This document shows, in pieces, positions 1 to 7,228 of a stretch of 14,085 nucleotides of DNA. Below the pieces are notes generated by a model. It worked only from the letters and a program-made list of their open reading frames with translations, was not told where the DNA came from and searched no databases. Position 1 is the first letter of the stretch. Each line of letters starts with the position of its first letter. The translations under genes and the position numbers were made by a program. The DNA comes from Methanomassiliicoccales archaeon (lineage in GTDB: Archaea > Thermoplasmatota > Thermoplasmata > Sysuiplasmatales > Sysuiplasmataceae): assembly GCA_027365715.1 (NCBI GenBank), contig DAHXLZ010000112.1:1-14085 (forward strand). Direction: 5' to 3'.

Positions 1-843
1 TCCGTACTTTTTCAGGTTGTACAGTATGCTGTTTACGGTGAATTGAGAAAGTGTTGAGACAGTGTCTTCATTGCTCAAGCCGTCCTGTGCTGCCCTGGAA
101 AGTACTTTTTCGACATAACCGGAACCGTACCGCTCTCTGCCGCATGACTTCGGCGGAGCAGCCCTGACAAATGCGTCGGCCATGAGTCTGCGAAGCAGTT
201 TTTCATCGCAGCTGCCCGACCTGGCGACCCTTCCATTCCTGTCCATCTCCTTTCCAAACAGCCTTTTCATTGCGCCATCGATGAGCATGTTGCCGGGACC
301 GGTGTCGAAACCACTTACCCTGCGTCCAAGCAGTGTCAGGTTGGAAATGCCGCCAATGTTAAGCACAGCGGAGCCGTGTGGAAAGAGCAGGCTGTCCCCC
401 GCAGGAACAAGCGGTGCGCCCATTCCACCGGCCGCCACATCGGTGTATCTCATATCTGTCAGCACCGGCCTTCCGAGAGAAAGGGCGAGCGGCTCGACAG
501 CGCCAATCTGCAGAGTCCCGCCTCCTGCTCTCCCTCTCTGTTCTTCATGGTACAGCGTGTGGCCGGAAAATACCGCAAAGTCTACATCATGTTTCAGCGC
601 ACGGGATGCGGAGACAAGCGATCTGCCCAGGCCCCAGTGTGCTTCACTAATCGCAGCAAGCGTTGCGCTGCCTTCGTTTGTCATCGAAAGCAGAAGGGAT
701 CTGAGCGGGTTTTCGAAGCGCATGCTTCCCTTCTGAAGCACACTGACCGAAACCTTACCATGCGATTCTTTCACTTCTATGCAAACCCATGTAAGCCCGT
801 CTGTCGAGGTACCGGACATTGCGGAAAATATTTTCAATACCAT
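1..843 (-). CDS. anmK: Anhydro-N-acetylmuramic acid kinase (AnmK), 3' end cut by window
   Basis: AnmK hydrates and phosphorylates 1,6-anhydro-MurNAc, the product of lytic transglycosylases, to MurNAc-6-phosphate, which feeds MurQ. The 281 residues present start with the family signature MSGTSTDG at residues 9-16. GGISNLT follows, then FDTGPGNMLID, where D180 lies where the catalytic Asp (Asp182 of the Pseudomonas enzyme) is expected. The family is about 370 residues, so roughly 90 C-terminal residues lie beyond the left edge. ATG at 843 is chosen because it leaves the usual short stretch before MSGTS; GTG at 846 is an alternative. A TATA-like element at 868-876 on this strand would give a nearly leaderless transcript. 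The gene is divergent from namZ. No signal peptide is seen, so the enzyme is cytosolic. The long open frames on the opposite strand here are shadows. Confidence 0.93.
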   Translation of the reverse strand, partial: MVLKIFSAMSGTSTDGLTWVCIEVKESHGKVSVSVLQKGSMRFENPLRSLLLSMTNEGSATLAAISEAHWGLGRSLVSASRALKHDVDFAVFSGHTLYHEEQRGRAGGGTLQIGAVEPLALSLGRPVLTDMRYTDVAAGGMGAPLVPAGDSLLFPHGSAVLNIGGISNLTLLGRRVSGFDTGPGNMLIDGAMKRLFGKEMDRNGRVARSGSCDEKLLRRLMADAFVRAAPPKSCGRERYGSGYVEKVLSRAAQDGLSNEDTVSTLSQFTVNSILYNLKKYG

Positions 844-940
844 CACGTTGAACCCTATGTATTGCAGTATTCAAAACCTGCCTATACAAAACAGGGAAAA
901 CTGAAAATCAGCCTGAGACAGCGGGGGGACAACTATCACA
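844..940. promoter_or_regulatory. Divergent promoter region anmK / namZ
   Basis: This 97-bp spacer between two divergent start codons holds TATA-like A/T stretches. TATACAAAA at 883-891 could serve namZ, with an inferred transcript start near 913 and a leader of about 28 nt. Read on the minus strand, TTTTGAATA at 868-876 could serve anmK almost leaderlessly. A run of six G at 923-928 lies 12 nt before the namZ TTG and is a poor Shine-Dalgarno candidate. No strong palindrome was found. Confidence 0.45.
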
Positions 941-2065
941 TTGACATTGAGCGGGAACGATTCATTCGATGCAGACGCTATTGCCAAACTCAGTGGAAAG
1001 AAGGTCGGACTGGTGACAAACCATTCCGGACTCGACTCCAGGTGGAAATGGCTGCCGGAAAAGCTGCGTTCCGCGGGTGTGAAGGTTGAGAAGATATTCT
1101 CGCCGGAACACGGACCGTACGGTGTTGCAAAGGAAGGGGAAAAACTGGACAGCTATTTTGACGAAAGGCTTGAGACGCATGTTGTGAGCCTTTACGGAGA
1201 CAGGAGGGAGATGAATGCCGCCGATATTTCAGATATCGACTTCCTCATTTACGACATACAGGACGCCGGAGTCAGATTTTACACGTATGTGTCCACTCTC
1301 AAAGGTGTTGTGGATGCGTGCGCATCGGCAGGGCGCACGCTCACCCTGCTCGACAGGCCCGACCCGGTAACGGGTAAAACGGTACGGGGGCCTGTTCTGG
1401 ATGAGGGTCTGAAGAGTTTTGTCGGCATCGACTCAATCCCTCTGCAGTATGGAATGACGCCGGGCGAACTTGCAATGTACTGGGCGCGTGGAAAGGACAT
1501 CGTGAATGTGATTGAAATGAAGGGATGGAACAGGAGATTGTGGTACGATGAAACGGGGCTGCCTGTTACTGCCCCGTCACCCAACCTTCCGGACATGCAG
1601 TCACTGATGCTCTATCCCGGACTGGCAGTGCTGGAAGGGCTGAACGTGAGCGTGGGGAGGGGAACAACGCGCCCCTTCCGGCTTATAGGTGCGCCGTGGA
1701 TCGACGGGCACAAACTGCTTGAATCGGTATCCGATGCCTCCGGTATACTGTCGAGATATGCCCGATTCATCCCGTCGTACGGCAAGTTCAGCGGAGAAGT
1801 CTGCGAAGGTGTCGAATTCTCTGTGATCGGCAGAATTGCAGCCGATCCGATCAGGCTGGGCCTGACTGTACTGCATCATCTCACCACGCTCGATGGAACT
1901 GTGTGGACAAGGAATGGAAACACGCTCTGGGCGGAATACATCACAGGTGTGAGGGGAATTGACAAAATGGTCGAGAGGAACAACCCCGAACAGCTGATGA
2001 AGTCATGGGACAGGGATGCGGCACTGTTCAGAAGGCGTGTCGACAAATTCCTCATTTACCGCTGA
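941..2065 (+). CDS. namZ: Exo-beta-N-acetylmuramidase NamZ (DUF1343 family)
   Basis: NamZ-family enzymes release MurNAc from the non-reducing end of murein glycans, complementing NagZ, which removes GlcNAc. The 374-residue protein has near full family length and its hallmarks: KKVGLVTNHSG near residue 20, SPEHG at 54-58 (E56 is a candidate catalytic residue), YDIQDAGVRFYTY at 104-116, LDRPDP at 137-142 and TPGE near 173. The start is TTG: the frame has a stop at 914 and no ATG or GTG before the conserved region. Characterised bacterial NamZ proteins are usually exported, but this one starts almost directly at the conserved domain without a signal peptide, so a cytosolic role is inferred. Its stop overlaps the 3' end of convergent murQ by 14 bp. 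Family assignment is firm; substrate rests on family and context. Confidence 0.92.
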   Translation: MTLSGNDSFDADAIAKLSGKKVGLVTNHSGLDSRWKWLPEKLRSAGVKVEKIFSPEHGPYGVAKEGEKLDSYFDERLETHVVSLYGDRREMNAADISDIDFLIYDIQDAGVRFYTYVSTLKGVVDACASAGRTLTLLDRPDPVTGKTVRGPVLDEGLKSFVGIDSIPLQYGMTPGELAMYWARGKDIVNVIEMKGWNRRLWYDETGLPVTAPSPNLPDMQSLMLYPGLAVLEGLNVSVGRGTTRPFRLIGAPWIDGHKLLESVSDASGILSRYARFIPSYGKFSGEVCEGVEFSVIGRIAADPIRLGLTVLHHLTTLDGTVWTRNGNTLWAEYITGVRGIDKMVERNNPEQLMKSWDRDAALFRRRVDKFLIYR

Positions 2066-2882
2066 GCTCTGACAGCGCCTTTTCAATGCTGTAGCCCGAA
2101 GACTCCAGTGCCTCTTCCGCCTTTCGTGTGGTGCAGCCGGCGCGTTCCGAGACTATTCTCACAGCCCTCTTCTTCAGCTTGTAATTCGTCGGCTGCATCC
2201 CAATCATGCTGTTTCCAGCCACACGTCCCGCTCTGATGCCGGCGTAAGTGCTTATCATATTCAGAACGAGTTTCTGCGCAGTTCCTGCCTTGAGCCTCGT
2301 GCTTCCGGTGATTACTTCAGGGCCAGTACGCACAACAATCGATATGTCAGAATGCCTGGTGACCTCAGAACCTGCATTTGATGTCAGTGAGACCCTTCTG
2401 CATCCGGTCTGTTTTGCAAACACCAGTCCGCCTATGACGAAAGGCGTCCTGCCGGAAGCGGTAATGCCGAATACAAGATCCTTTGCTGAAAGCTTTCTCT
2501 TTTTAAGCACCAGGGATGCTGCACCGGTATCATCCTCCGCACCCTCAACAGCAGCAGTCAGCGCGCGCCTGCCGCCGGCCATTATTGTATTGAATGTCGT
2601 TCTGCTGAGGCCGAATGTAGGCACGATCTCTGCGGCATCCTGATACGCAACCCTGCCGCTTGTACCCGCGCCAAGGTAGAAGACTCTTCCACCCCCCGCT
2701 ATCGCCGATGAGACAGCCTCCGCAGCCATGCTTATGGCCGGAATGGCTTCCCGGACGGCCGCAGCAACAGAAGCATCCTCCCTGTTCATCAGTTCCATTA
2801 TTTTTTTCACAGGCATCCTGCCAATGGACGAACTCCTCGTATTCGGCGTCTCCGTTTCGAGCTTCGAAGTATCCTCTTTCAA
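2052..2882 (-). CDS. murQ: N-acetylmuramic acid 6-phosphate etherase MurQ
   Basis: MurQ cleaves the lactyl ether of MurNAc-6-phosphate, giving GlcNAc-6-phosphate and D-lactate, the step specific to muramic acid catabolism. The 276-residue protein carries GAGTSGR at 71-77 in the SIS sugar-phosphate fold. E85 (in DAAEIVPTFG) and E116 (in EGAEDD) match the catalytic Glu83 and Glu114 of E. coli with a constant offset of two. GPEVITGSTRLKAGTAQK and LVLNMIST, typical of the family, follow, with the usual small helical C-terminal domain. The start is TTG at 2882, the first possible start after an in-frame stop; an ATG at about codon 23 would remove conserved N-terminal sequence. A TATA-like box at 2918-2926 gives an inferred leader of about 12 nt. 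It diverges from the epimerase gene and overlaps namZ tail to tail. Confidence 0.95.
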   Translation of the reverse strand: MKEDTSKLETETPNTRSSSIGRMPVKKIMELMNREDASVAAAVREAIPAISMAAEAVSSAIAGGGRVFYLGAGTSGRVAYQDAAEIVPTFGLSRTTFNTIMAGGRRALTAAVEGAEDDTGAASLVLKKRKLSAKDLVFGITASGRTPFVIGGLVFAKQTGCRRVSLTSNAGSEVTRHSDISIVVRTGPEVITGSTRLKAGTAQKLVLNMISTYAGIRAGRVAGNSMIGMQPTNYKLKKRAVRIVSERAGCTTRKAEEALESSGYSIEKALSELSGK

Positions 2883-2892
2883 TGTAACCGCT

Positions 2893-2913
2893 TCACGTGA
2901 GCGTGACCGTGTA
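2893..2913. repeat. TCACGTGA palindrome and three tandem CGTGnn hexamers
   Basis: TCACGTGA at 2893-2900 is a perfect 8-bp palindrome. It overlaps three consecutive hexamers, CGTGAG, CGTGAC and CGTGTA, at 2896-2913. The block lies between the murQ TATA-like box and its TTG start, over the inferred transcript start, a usual place for a repressor site. It is short and could be chance. Confidence 0.4.
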
Positions 2914-2936
2914 AATCAAATTTATTGCTGCGAGTG

Positions 2937-2954
2937 ATGCCCGACGGCGGGCAT
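2937..2954. repeat. Palindrome ATGCCCG-ACGG-CGGGCAT, candidate operator
   Basis: Two perfect 7-bp inverted arms are separated by ACGG. The element sits between the TATA-like boxes of the two divergent genes and touches that of the epimerase gene, so a bound protein could affect both promoters. It is not inside a coding region. The operator role is inferred. Confidence 0.5.
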
Positions 2955-2992
2955 TAACAAGTTTCAAGAACACATGCAATGTTGCACCCGGC

Positions 2993-4057
2993 ATGATACG
3001 CTCGGTCAATTACCAGAGTCTGGAAATACCAATGGTAAAGGAATTCAGGATATCGCTGGGAAGCACTGCCTCCTATCAGGGCTTCATCGTCACGGTTGAA
3101 ACAGGTGAAGGTGTAAAAGGGTACGGCGAAGCTGTTCCCACTCCGTTCATAACGGGAGAAACGATGGAATCCATTGAAGCGGCACTTAAAATGCTGAAAT
3201 CAGCCGTTCAGGGCATGGAGGAGACGGATACCGAGTTAATCGGAGATGTGATGGAGAAAACAGTTGTGGGTTCCTATGCAGCAAAGTGTGCGATCGACAC
3301 CGCACTGTGGGACCTGATCGGTAAGAAGGCCGGAGTGCCGCTCTACCACCTTCTGGGCGGCTACAGAAAGAGCATAAGAACATCGTTCACAGTGGACATA
3401 GGGCCAATTGAGGAAGTCGAGAAATACACCGCTGAGTTCATACGCGACGGGCTGAAATCGATCAAGGTGAAGCTCGGAAGGGGCCTCCGGGAAGATTACG
3501 AAAGAGTAAAGAAGGCGAGACAGACGGCCGGCGATGACGCCACCATCTATGTCGATTTCAACCAGTCCTATTCGGCAAAGAAGGCGGTCGAACTCTCACG
3601 CAGCATACATAAATTCGAAATAGAATTTCTGGAGCAGCCGACACCCGCACATGACCTGCCGGGCCTCAGGTTTGTCAGAAACCATAGTGATATACCCGTC
3701 ATGGCAGACGAGGCCGTGCACGGTCCGGAGGATGCCATGAAAATAGTGAGGAGCGAGGCAGCGGACATGATCAATATGAAGATGATGAAGGCCGGAGGAA
3801 TAACGCGCGGCAGGAAGGTTATTGAGATTGCCGAAGCAGCAGGGCTGCCCGTGATGATTGGATGCATGGTTGAAACAAAGGTTGCGGTGACGGCAGGAAC
3901 ACATCTCGCGCTTGGCATGAAGAATGTGAAGTATGCAGATCTGGACGGTTATTCGAGCCTGAAGAAGGACATAACCACCGGTGGGCTGGAGCTGAAGAAC
4001 GGGGAAAACACTGTTTCCGGCAGACCCGGTTCAGGTCTCGATGTCTCTCTCCAGTGA
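2993..4057 (+). CDS. ykfB: L-Ala-D/L-Glu dipeptide epimerase (enolase superfamily)
   Basis: The enzyme epimerises L-Ala-D-Glu from murein stem peptides to L-Ala-L-Glu, which ordinary peptidases can use. The 354-residue protein has the enolase-superfamily layout: an N-terminal capping domain to about residue 125, then a barrel. The catalytic KxK is K158-V-K160, metal ligands are D188 (YVDFN), E214 (FLEQP) and D239 (MADE), and the opposite-face lysine is K263 (NMKMMK). D316-L-D318 matches the DxD motif that in characterised L-Ala-D/L-Glu epimerases binds the dipeptide amino group, which favours this over other enolase-superfamily functions. ATG 2993 opens the conserved N-terminus directly. It leads a three-gene plus-strand group and overlaps the next gene by 17 bp. 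No signal peptide is present. Confidence 0.9.
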   Translation: MIRSVNYQSLEIPMVKEFRISLGSTASYQGFIVTVETGEGVKGYGEAVPTPFITGETMESIEAALKMLKSAVQGMEETDTELIGDVMEKTVVGSYAAKCAIDTALWDLIGKKAGVPLYHLLGGYRKSIRTSFTVDIGPIEEVEKYTAEFIRDGLKSIKVKLGRGLREDYERVKKARQTAGDDATIYVDFNQSYSAKKAVELSRSIHKFEIEFLEQPTPAHDLPGLRFVRNHSDIPVMADEAVHGPEDAMKIVRSEAADMINMKMMKAGGITRGRKVIEIAEAAGLPVMIGCMVETKVAVTAGTHLALGMKNVKYADLDGYSSLKKDITTGGLELKNGENTVSGRPGSGLDVSLQ

Positions 4058-4949
4058 AGTGCGCTCACAGTCAGCCGCCGCCTGCAGACTCTGGAATGAG
4101 TGTCTGAGGGAGGACCCTGTAAGCGAAGACCTCATACGCATGAAATACTCCGAAAGTGAATTCACCAGGCCGGTTCTGCCCTTCGCATCGGAGAACGGTG
4201 CGTTTGCGCTTACATGCACAAGGTCACACCCCTTCTTCCATGACGAAGATGCAGGCACCGCATGGATCATGGCACTCGGTTTCAGCGATGAGGGAGCCAT
4301 GAGCAAACTCATCGACAGACAGCTGTCTGTGCTCAGGAAGAGGCGTGTCAGGCGCATTCTCTGTGCCGGCTTCACCCCAACTTATTTCTTTCCAGGCATA
4401 GACGAGAAAGCCTATCCGGGCATTGCAAAATTCATGAGAGACACAGGCTTCAGTGCCAGGGAGGAGGCAATCGCAATGGACAGGGATCTGTGGCCTTCGC
4501 CTGGCCTGAATTATGAAACGGCACCGCCCCCCGGTATTGATGTCAGGAATCTTGCAAGGTCCGAGCTCCCCGCTCTGCTCCGGATGCTCAGGAAGAATTT
4601 TTCCTCCGACTACAGCTACAGGGCAAAATGCGTTGGTGAAAAGGGGGAACGGTATCAGATTAAGGTTGCTGTTGAAGGCGACACCATCCTGGGTTACGCA
4701 ATGTTCTTCGGAGCGGAGGGAAGGAGATGGTATCTGCCGGGGGAGCATTTCGGACCGTTCGGTGTTGATGAAGCCCACAGATCAAGGGGAATAGGTGCCT
4801 CCCTGCTGCAGCAGACGCTCAGGGAGATGAGAATCAGGGGAATGCACAGGGCATTCTTCTTATGGACAGGCGAAAAGGCTTCGCGCCTTTACAGGAAGTT
4901 TGGTTTCAGCGTTACGAGAAAATTCACCGTGTTTGAGATGAAGCTGTGA
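4041..4949 (+). CDS. Tandem-domain GNAT N-acetyltransferase
   Basis: This 302-residue protein looks like a two-domain GNAT. Residues 1 to about 150 form a degenerate first domain ending near TGFSAREEA. Residues about 155-302 form the better conserved one, with GPFGVDEAHRSRGIGASLL near 237-256 as the acetyl-CoA-binding motif and a typical LYRKFGF near the end. The acceptor is unknown. Its place inside a murein-catabolic unit, overlapping the epimerase stop and followed after 58 bp by a murein peptidase gene, suggests an amino-sugar or peptide substrate. One known precedent is GlmA of Clostridium acetobutylicum, a GNAT that re-acetylates glucosamine residues on wall fragments so that acetyl-dependent glycosidases can act. 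That function is a hypothesis here. ATG 4041 is chosen as the coupled start. The protein is predicted to be cytosolic. Confidence 0.85.
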   Translation: MSLSSEVRSQSAAACRLWNECLREDPVSEDLIRMKYSESEFTRPVLPFASENGAFALTCTRSHPFFHDEDAGTAWIMALGFSDEGAMSKLIDRQLSVLRKRRVRRILCAGFTPTYFFPGIDEKAYPGIAKFMRDTGFSAREEAIAMDRDLWPSPGLNYETAPPPGIDVRNLARSELPALLRMLRKNFSSDYSYRAKCVGEKGERYQIKVAVEGDTILGYAMFFGAEGRRWYLPGEHFGPFGVDEAHRSRGIGASLLQQTLREMRIRGMHRAFFLWTGEKASRLYRKFGFSVTRKFTVFEMKL

Positions 4950-5007
4950 GCAGGCCCCGGGGCGAATGTTTGATTAATGTGCCGGGAATGGGAGTGCGGC
5001 GATTGTC

Positions 5008-5700
5008 ATGGTGACACTGAAGGTAACGGTCGGTGTGTCCGACCTCAGGGCGGAACCAAGATTCAGATCGGAGCGCGTAGATCAGGTGGTTTTCGGTGAA
5101 AGGGTGCACCTGCTCGATCCGGGAAAGGAAGGCTATGCCCATGTTGTGGCTCCCGATGGTTATGACGCCTATATCTCAAAGTACGGACTCGGACGCGGCA
5201 GCGGCAGGCCGGACTGGAAGGTTGTGAAAACATGGAAGGGCGGAGACATGCTCCTTCCCGTCGGTTCGTTTCTCACTGCCGGTGACATCGGCCGGCTTGG
5301 AATCACGCGCAATTACTTCAGGCCGGCAGACTATGCTGTTGATAAGATTGAATTTGCGAAACGGTATCTCGGTGTGCCGTATCTCTGGGGAGGCGTAACC
5401 GAACTGGGGATAGACTGCTCAGGTCTGGCACAGCGTGTGTTCGGCTTCAACGGAATCAATCTGCCGCGGAACGCCGACGCGCAGGAAAAACTCGGCACAG
5501 TGGTTCAGTCTCTCAGATCGGCTGAGCCTGAGGATCTGATTTTCTTTCCAGGGCATGTGGGAATACACATGGGCGACGGCATGCTCATACACGCCAATCT
5601 GCACAATCAGAGGGTCAGTGTCACGGATCTCAACGGACGTGACAGCTATTCCAGGTACCTGAAGAGGAACATTACATCGATTAAGAGGATTCGAGGCTGA
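5008..5700 (+). CDS. NlpC/P60 gamma-D-glutamyl-diamino acid endopeptidase (YkfC-like)
   Basis: NlpC/P60 cysteine peptidases of this type cut the D-Glu-gamma-diamino acid bond of stem peptides, releasing L-Ala-D-Glu for the epimerase encoded two genes upstream. The 230-residue protein has an SH3-like N-terminal part (residues 1 to about 65, with VSDLRAEP), a linker, and the catalytic domain from about 112. The nucleophile is C137 in IDCSG, the histidine H183 in GHVGIHMG, and the third polar residue H195 in LIHAN. The 12-residue spacing of the two histidines is as in YkfC. There is no signal peptide, which fits a cytosolic recycling enzyme rather than an autolysin. ATG 5008 follows a TATA-like TTGATTAAT at about 4969-4977, so the gene may have its own promoter. 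It overlaps nagZ tail to tail by 20 bp. Confidence 0.9.
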   Translation: MVTLKVTVGVSDLRAEPRFRSERVDQVVFGERVHLLDPGKEGYAHVVAPDGYDAYISKYGLGRGSGRPDWKVVKTWKGGDMLLPVGSFLTAGDIGRLGITRNYFRPADYAVDKIEFAKRYLGVPYLWGGVTELGIDCSGLAQRVFGFNGINLPRNADAQEKLGTVVQSLRSAEPEDLIFFPGHVGIHMGDGMLIHANLHNQRVSVTDLNGRDSYSRYLKRNITSIKRIRG

Positions 5701-7120
5701 CGGGCACCTTTCCCGCGGGTGTGAACTGGCCGAAGAGTGCTTCCAGACACGCTTTAACGCTCTGCACGTTTGGCGAATAACCGGTCAGGTAAGGTATGCC
5801 GGTGACCATTCCGGCATCGTAAGGCGCACCGGCGCCGATTGCATACAGTTCACTGTGACGGGATCTGATTGAAGCGATGTCATTGTGCTGCTTCAGATGT
5901 TCACCGTACATCAGCAGCAGCGCAGGCAGACCGTCTGTCCCCTCTCCGCCGGGAACATGCTCTATACCCATCTCCGTCATTGCGAGCGACAGAGGGGAAT
6001 ATCTTCTTCCGCACACGGTGACTTCGCAGTCATATACGGCCCATTTCCTGTTTGAGGGCACACGGGATGGTGTCTCCCTGCCGATGCCTGTCACCGAACA
6101 CCGCAGGAGATGGCCCAGTGTATCTGCGGCTGTGGCTGATGCGGCATTGCGCTTCACAAAGAGCTGCTCAATGCGCCTCAGCGCTGCCGTCAGTTGACTG
6201 TCCAGCGAGTCGCTCTTTTCTGCTATTGAAGCGTACATCTCCTCCACTTCCTCCTGTTCCGTGTCTTCGATTATATCCGCACCTGCTCTTAACGCCATGA
6301 GTGCTGATTCGGAGGGCCTGAAATGTTTTTTGACGGCACCCATTGAAAGTGAGTCTGTGAGTACAGGCACGTTACATCCCATCTCTTTCCGGAGAAGGCC
6401 GGTTATGACTGCACGGGAAAGGGTGGCCGGAAGGTCGCTTTCACCGGTAATCGCCGGATAGCAGAGGTGCGAAATCATCACCGAATCGACGCCACATTCC
6501 AGCGCCTTTACGAAAGGAAGAGCGGTACGCCTGATCTCCTGTGCGCTCCGTTCATCTACAGGAAGGTCCAGGTGCGAATCCACGCTCACGGAGCCGTGAC
6601 CGGGGAAATGCTTTGCTGTTGTCAGGCATCCCTGCGATTTCATACCCCTTATGTACGAGATTCCCATGCGTGAAACAAAATCCGGATCATCGCCATAGCT
6701 CCTTATCCCTATGATCGGATTTTCCGGTGCGTCGTTAACATCGAGCACGGGAGCGAGATTCCAGTCAACACCGTGTGCCCTCAGGTGATATCCGGTCAGA
6801 AGCCCGGTGTAATATGCCAGCCTTTCGTCGCCGGTTGCACCGACGGCCATATTTGACGGCGGAAACGGTATGTCGCACAGGCGCATAACATTGCCTCCTT
6901 CCTGATCAATTGAAAAGACGGGTGCCACGGCAGAGAGCTCAGTCCGGTAGTAATGGGATACTTCCGCAATCAGCCTGTCGAGTTCAGCGGCAGTATTGAA
7001 GTTATCGGCAAAGAGAACTATTGATGACGGCCTGATCTTTTTCAGGAATCTCTTATTCGCTTCAAGCGTTTTACCCTTCAGCGCCGCCTGGAAGAGCATG
7101 CCCAGTTTCTGATTGTGCAT
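5681..7120 (-). CDS. nagZ: Beta-N-acetylglucosaminidase NagZ (GH3 family)
   Basis: NagZ removes non-reducing GlcNAc from muropeptides and murein fragments. The 479-residue protein has the GH3 barrel with DQEGG near 72-76, the NagZ signature KHFPGHG at 170-176, the D181-S-H183 catalytic acid/base dyad typical of NagZ, and the nucleophile D256 in LTDSLSMGAV. A further C-terminal domain of about 130 residues follows, as in two-domain Gram-positive-type NagZ; its role is not evident. Unlike exported bacterial versions it has no signal peptide. The start is well supported: a strong TATA box, TTTTTAAAT on the coding strand at about 7143-7151, is centred 27 nt before the A of ATG 7120, so transcription should begin on the start codon. 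It is divergent from nagA and convergent with the NlpC/P60 gene. Confidence 0.95.
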   Translation of the reverse strand: MHNQKLGMLFQAALKGKTLEANKRFLKKIRPSSIVLFADNFNTAAELDRLIAEVSHYYRTELSAVAPVFSIDQEGGNVMRLCDIPFPPSNMAVGATGDERLAYYTGLLTGYHLRAHGVDWNLAPVLDVNDAPENPIIGIRSYGDDPDFVSRMGISYIRGMKSQGCLTTAKHFPGHGSVSVDSHLDLPVDERSAQEIRRTALPFVKALECGVDSVMISHLCYPAITGESDLPATLSRAVITGLLRKEMGCNVPVLTDSLSMGAVKKHFRPSESALMALRAGADIIEDTEQEEVEEMYASIAEKSDSLDSQLTAALRRIEQLFVKRNAASATAADTLGHLLRCSVTGIGRETPSRVPSNRKWAVYDCEVTVCGRRYSPLSLAMTEMGIEHVPGGEGTDGLPALLLMYGEHLKQHNDIASIRSRHSELYAIGAGAPYDAGMVTGIPYLTGYSPNVQSVKACLEALFGQFTPAGKVPVSLESS

Positions 7121-7228
7121 GTGCAGCTATTGTGCAGTGTGATTTAAAAATTTCCCGGACAAGACAGCACTCTGCACGCTGTCCCATGCGAATTAGGAAT
7201 TAATACCACAGGCACAATGCACGTCGTG
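7121..7228. promoter_or_regulatory. Divergent promoter region nagZ / nagA
   Basis: The spacer carries a clear archaeal-type TATA box for nagZ at 7143-7151 (minus strand), with spacing for leaderless transcription. AATTAATA at 7198-7205 on the plus strand is centred about 27 nt before ATG 7229 of nagA. Between the two boxes lies an inverted repeat at 7163-7183. TGTGCA occurs three times between 7114 and 7136, overlapping the start of nagZ. Confidence 0.6.
7163..7183. repeat. Inverted repeat GACAGC-N9-GCTGTC, candidate operator
   Basis: Perfect 6-bp arms at 7163-7168 and 7178-7183 are separated by 9 bp, midway between the nagZ and nagA TATA-like boxes. Arm centres are 15 bp apart. The position suits a shared operator. 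It is not the same sequence as the palindrome upstream of murQ. Confidence 0.4.

Larger units (their letters stand above)
2883..2992. promoter_or_regulatory. Divergent promoter region murQ / epimerase with palindromes
   Basis: This 110-bp spacer holds an A/T box AAATTTATT (2918-2926) placed for murQ and a weaker one, CATTAACAAG (about 2952-2961), placed for the epimerase gene. An 18-bp hairpin-like palindrome lies between the two boxes at 2937-2954, and a TCACGTGA palindrome plus short tandem repeats cover the inferred murQ transcript start. The boxes are read from the sequence; their use is inferred from spacing to the start codons. Confidence 0.5.

Noticed and set aside
376..1089. Long plus-strand open frame (237 codons) opposite anmK, and a second at 182-736
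   Set aside because: Both are opposite the clearly conserved anmK frame, have no recognisable domain and show low-complexity Arg/Ser-rich composition; the first also runs into namZ.
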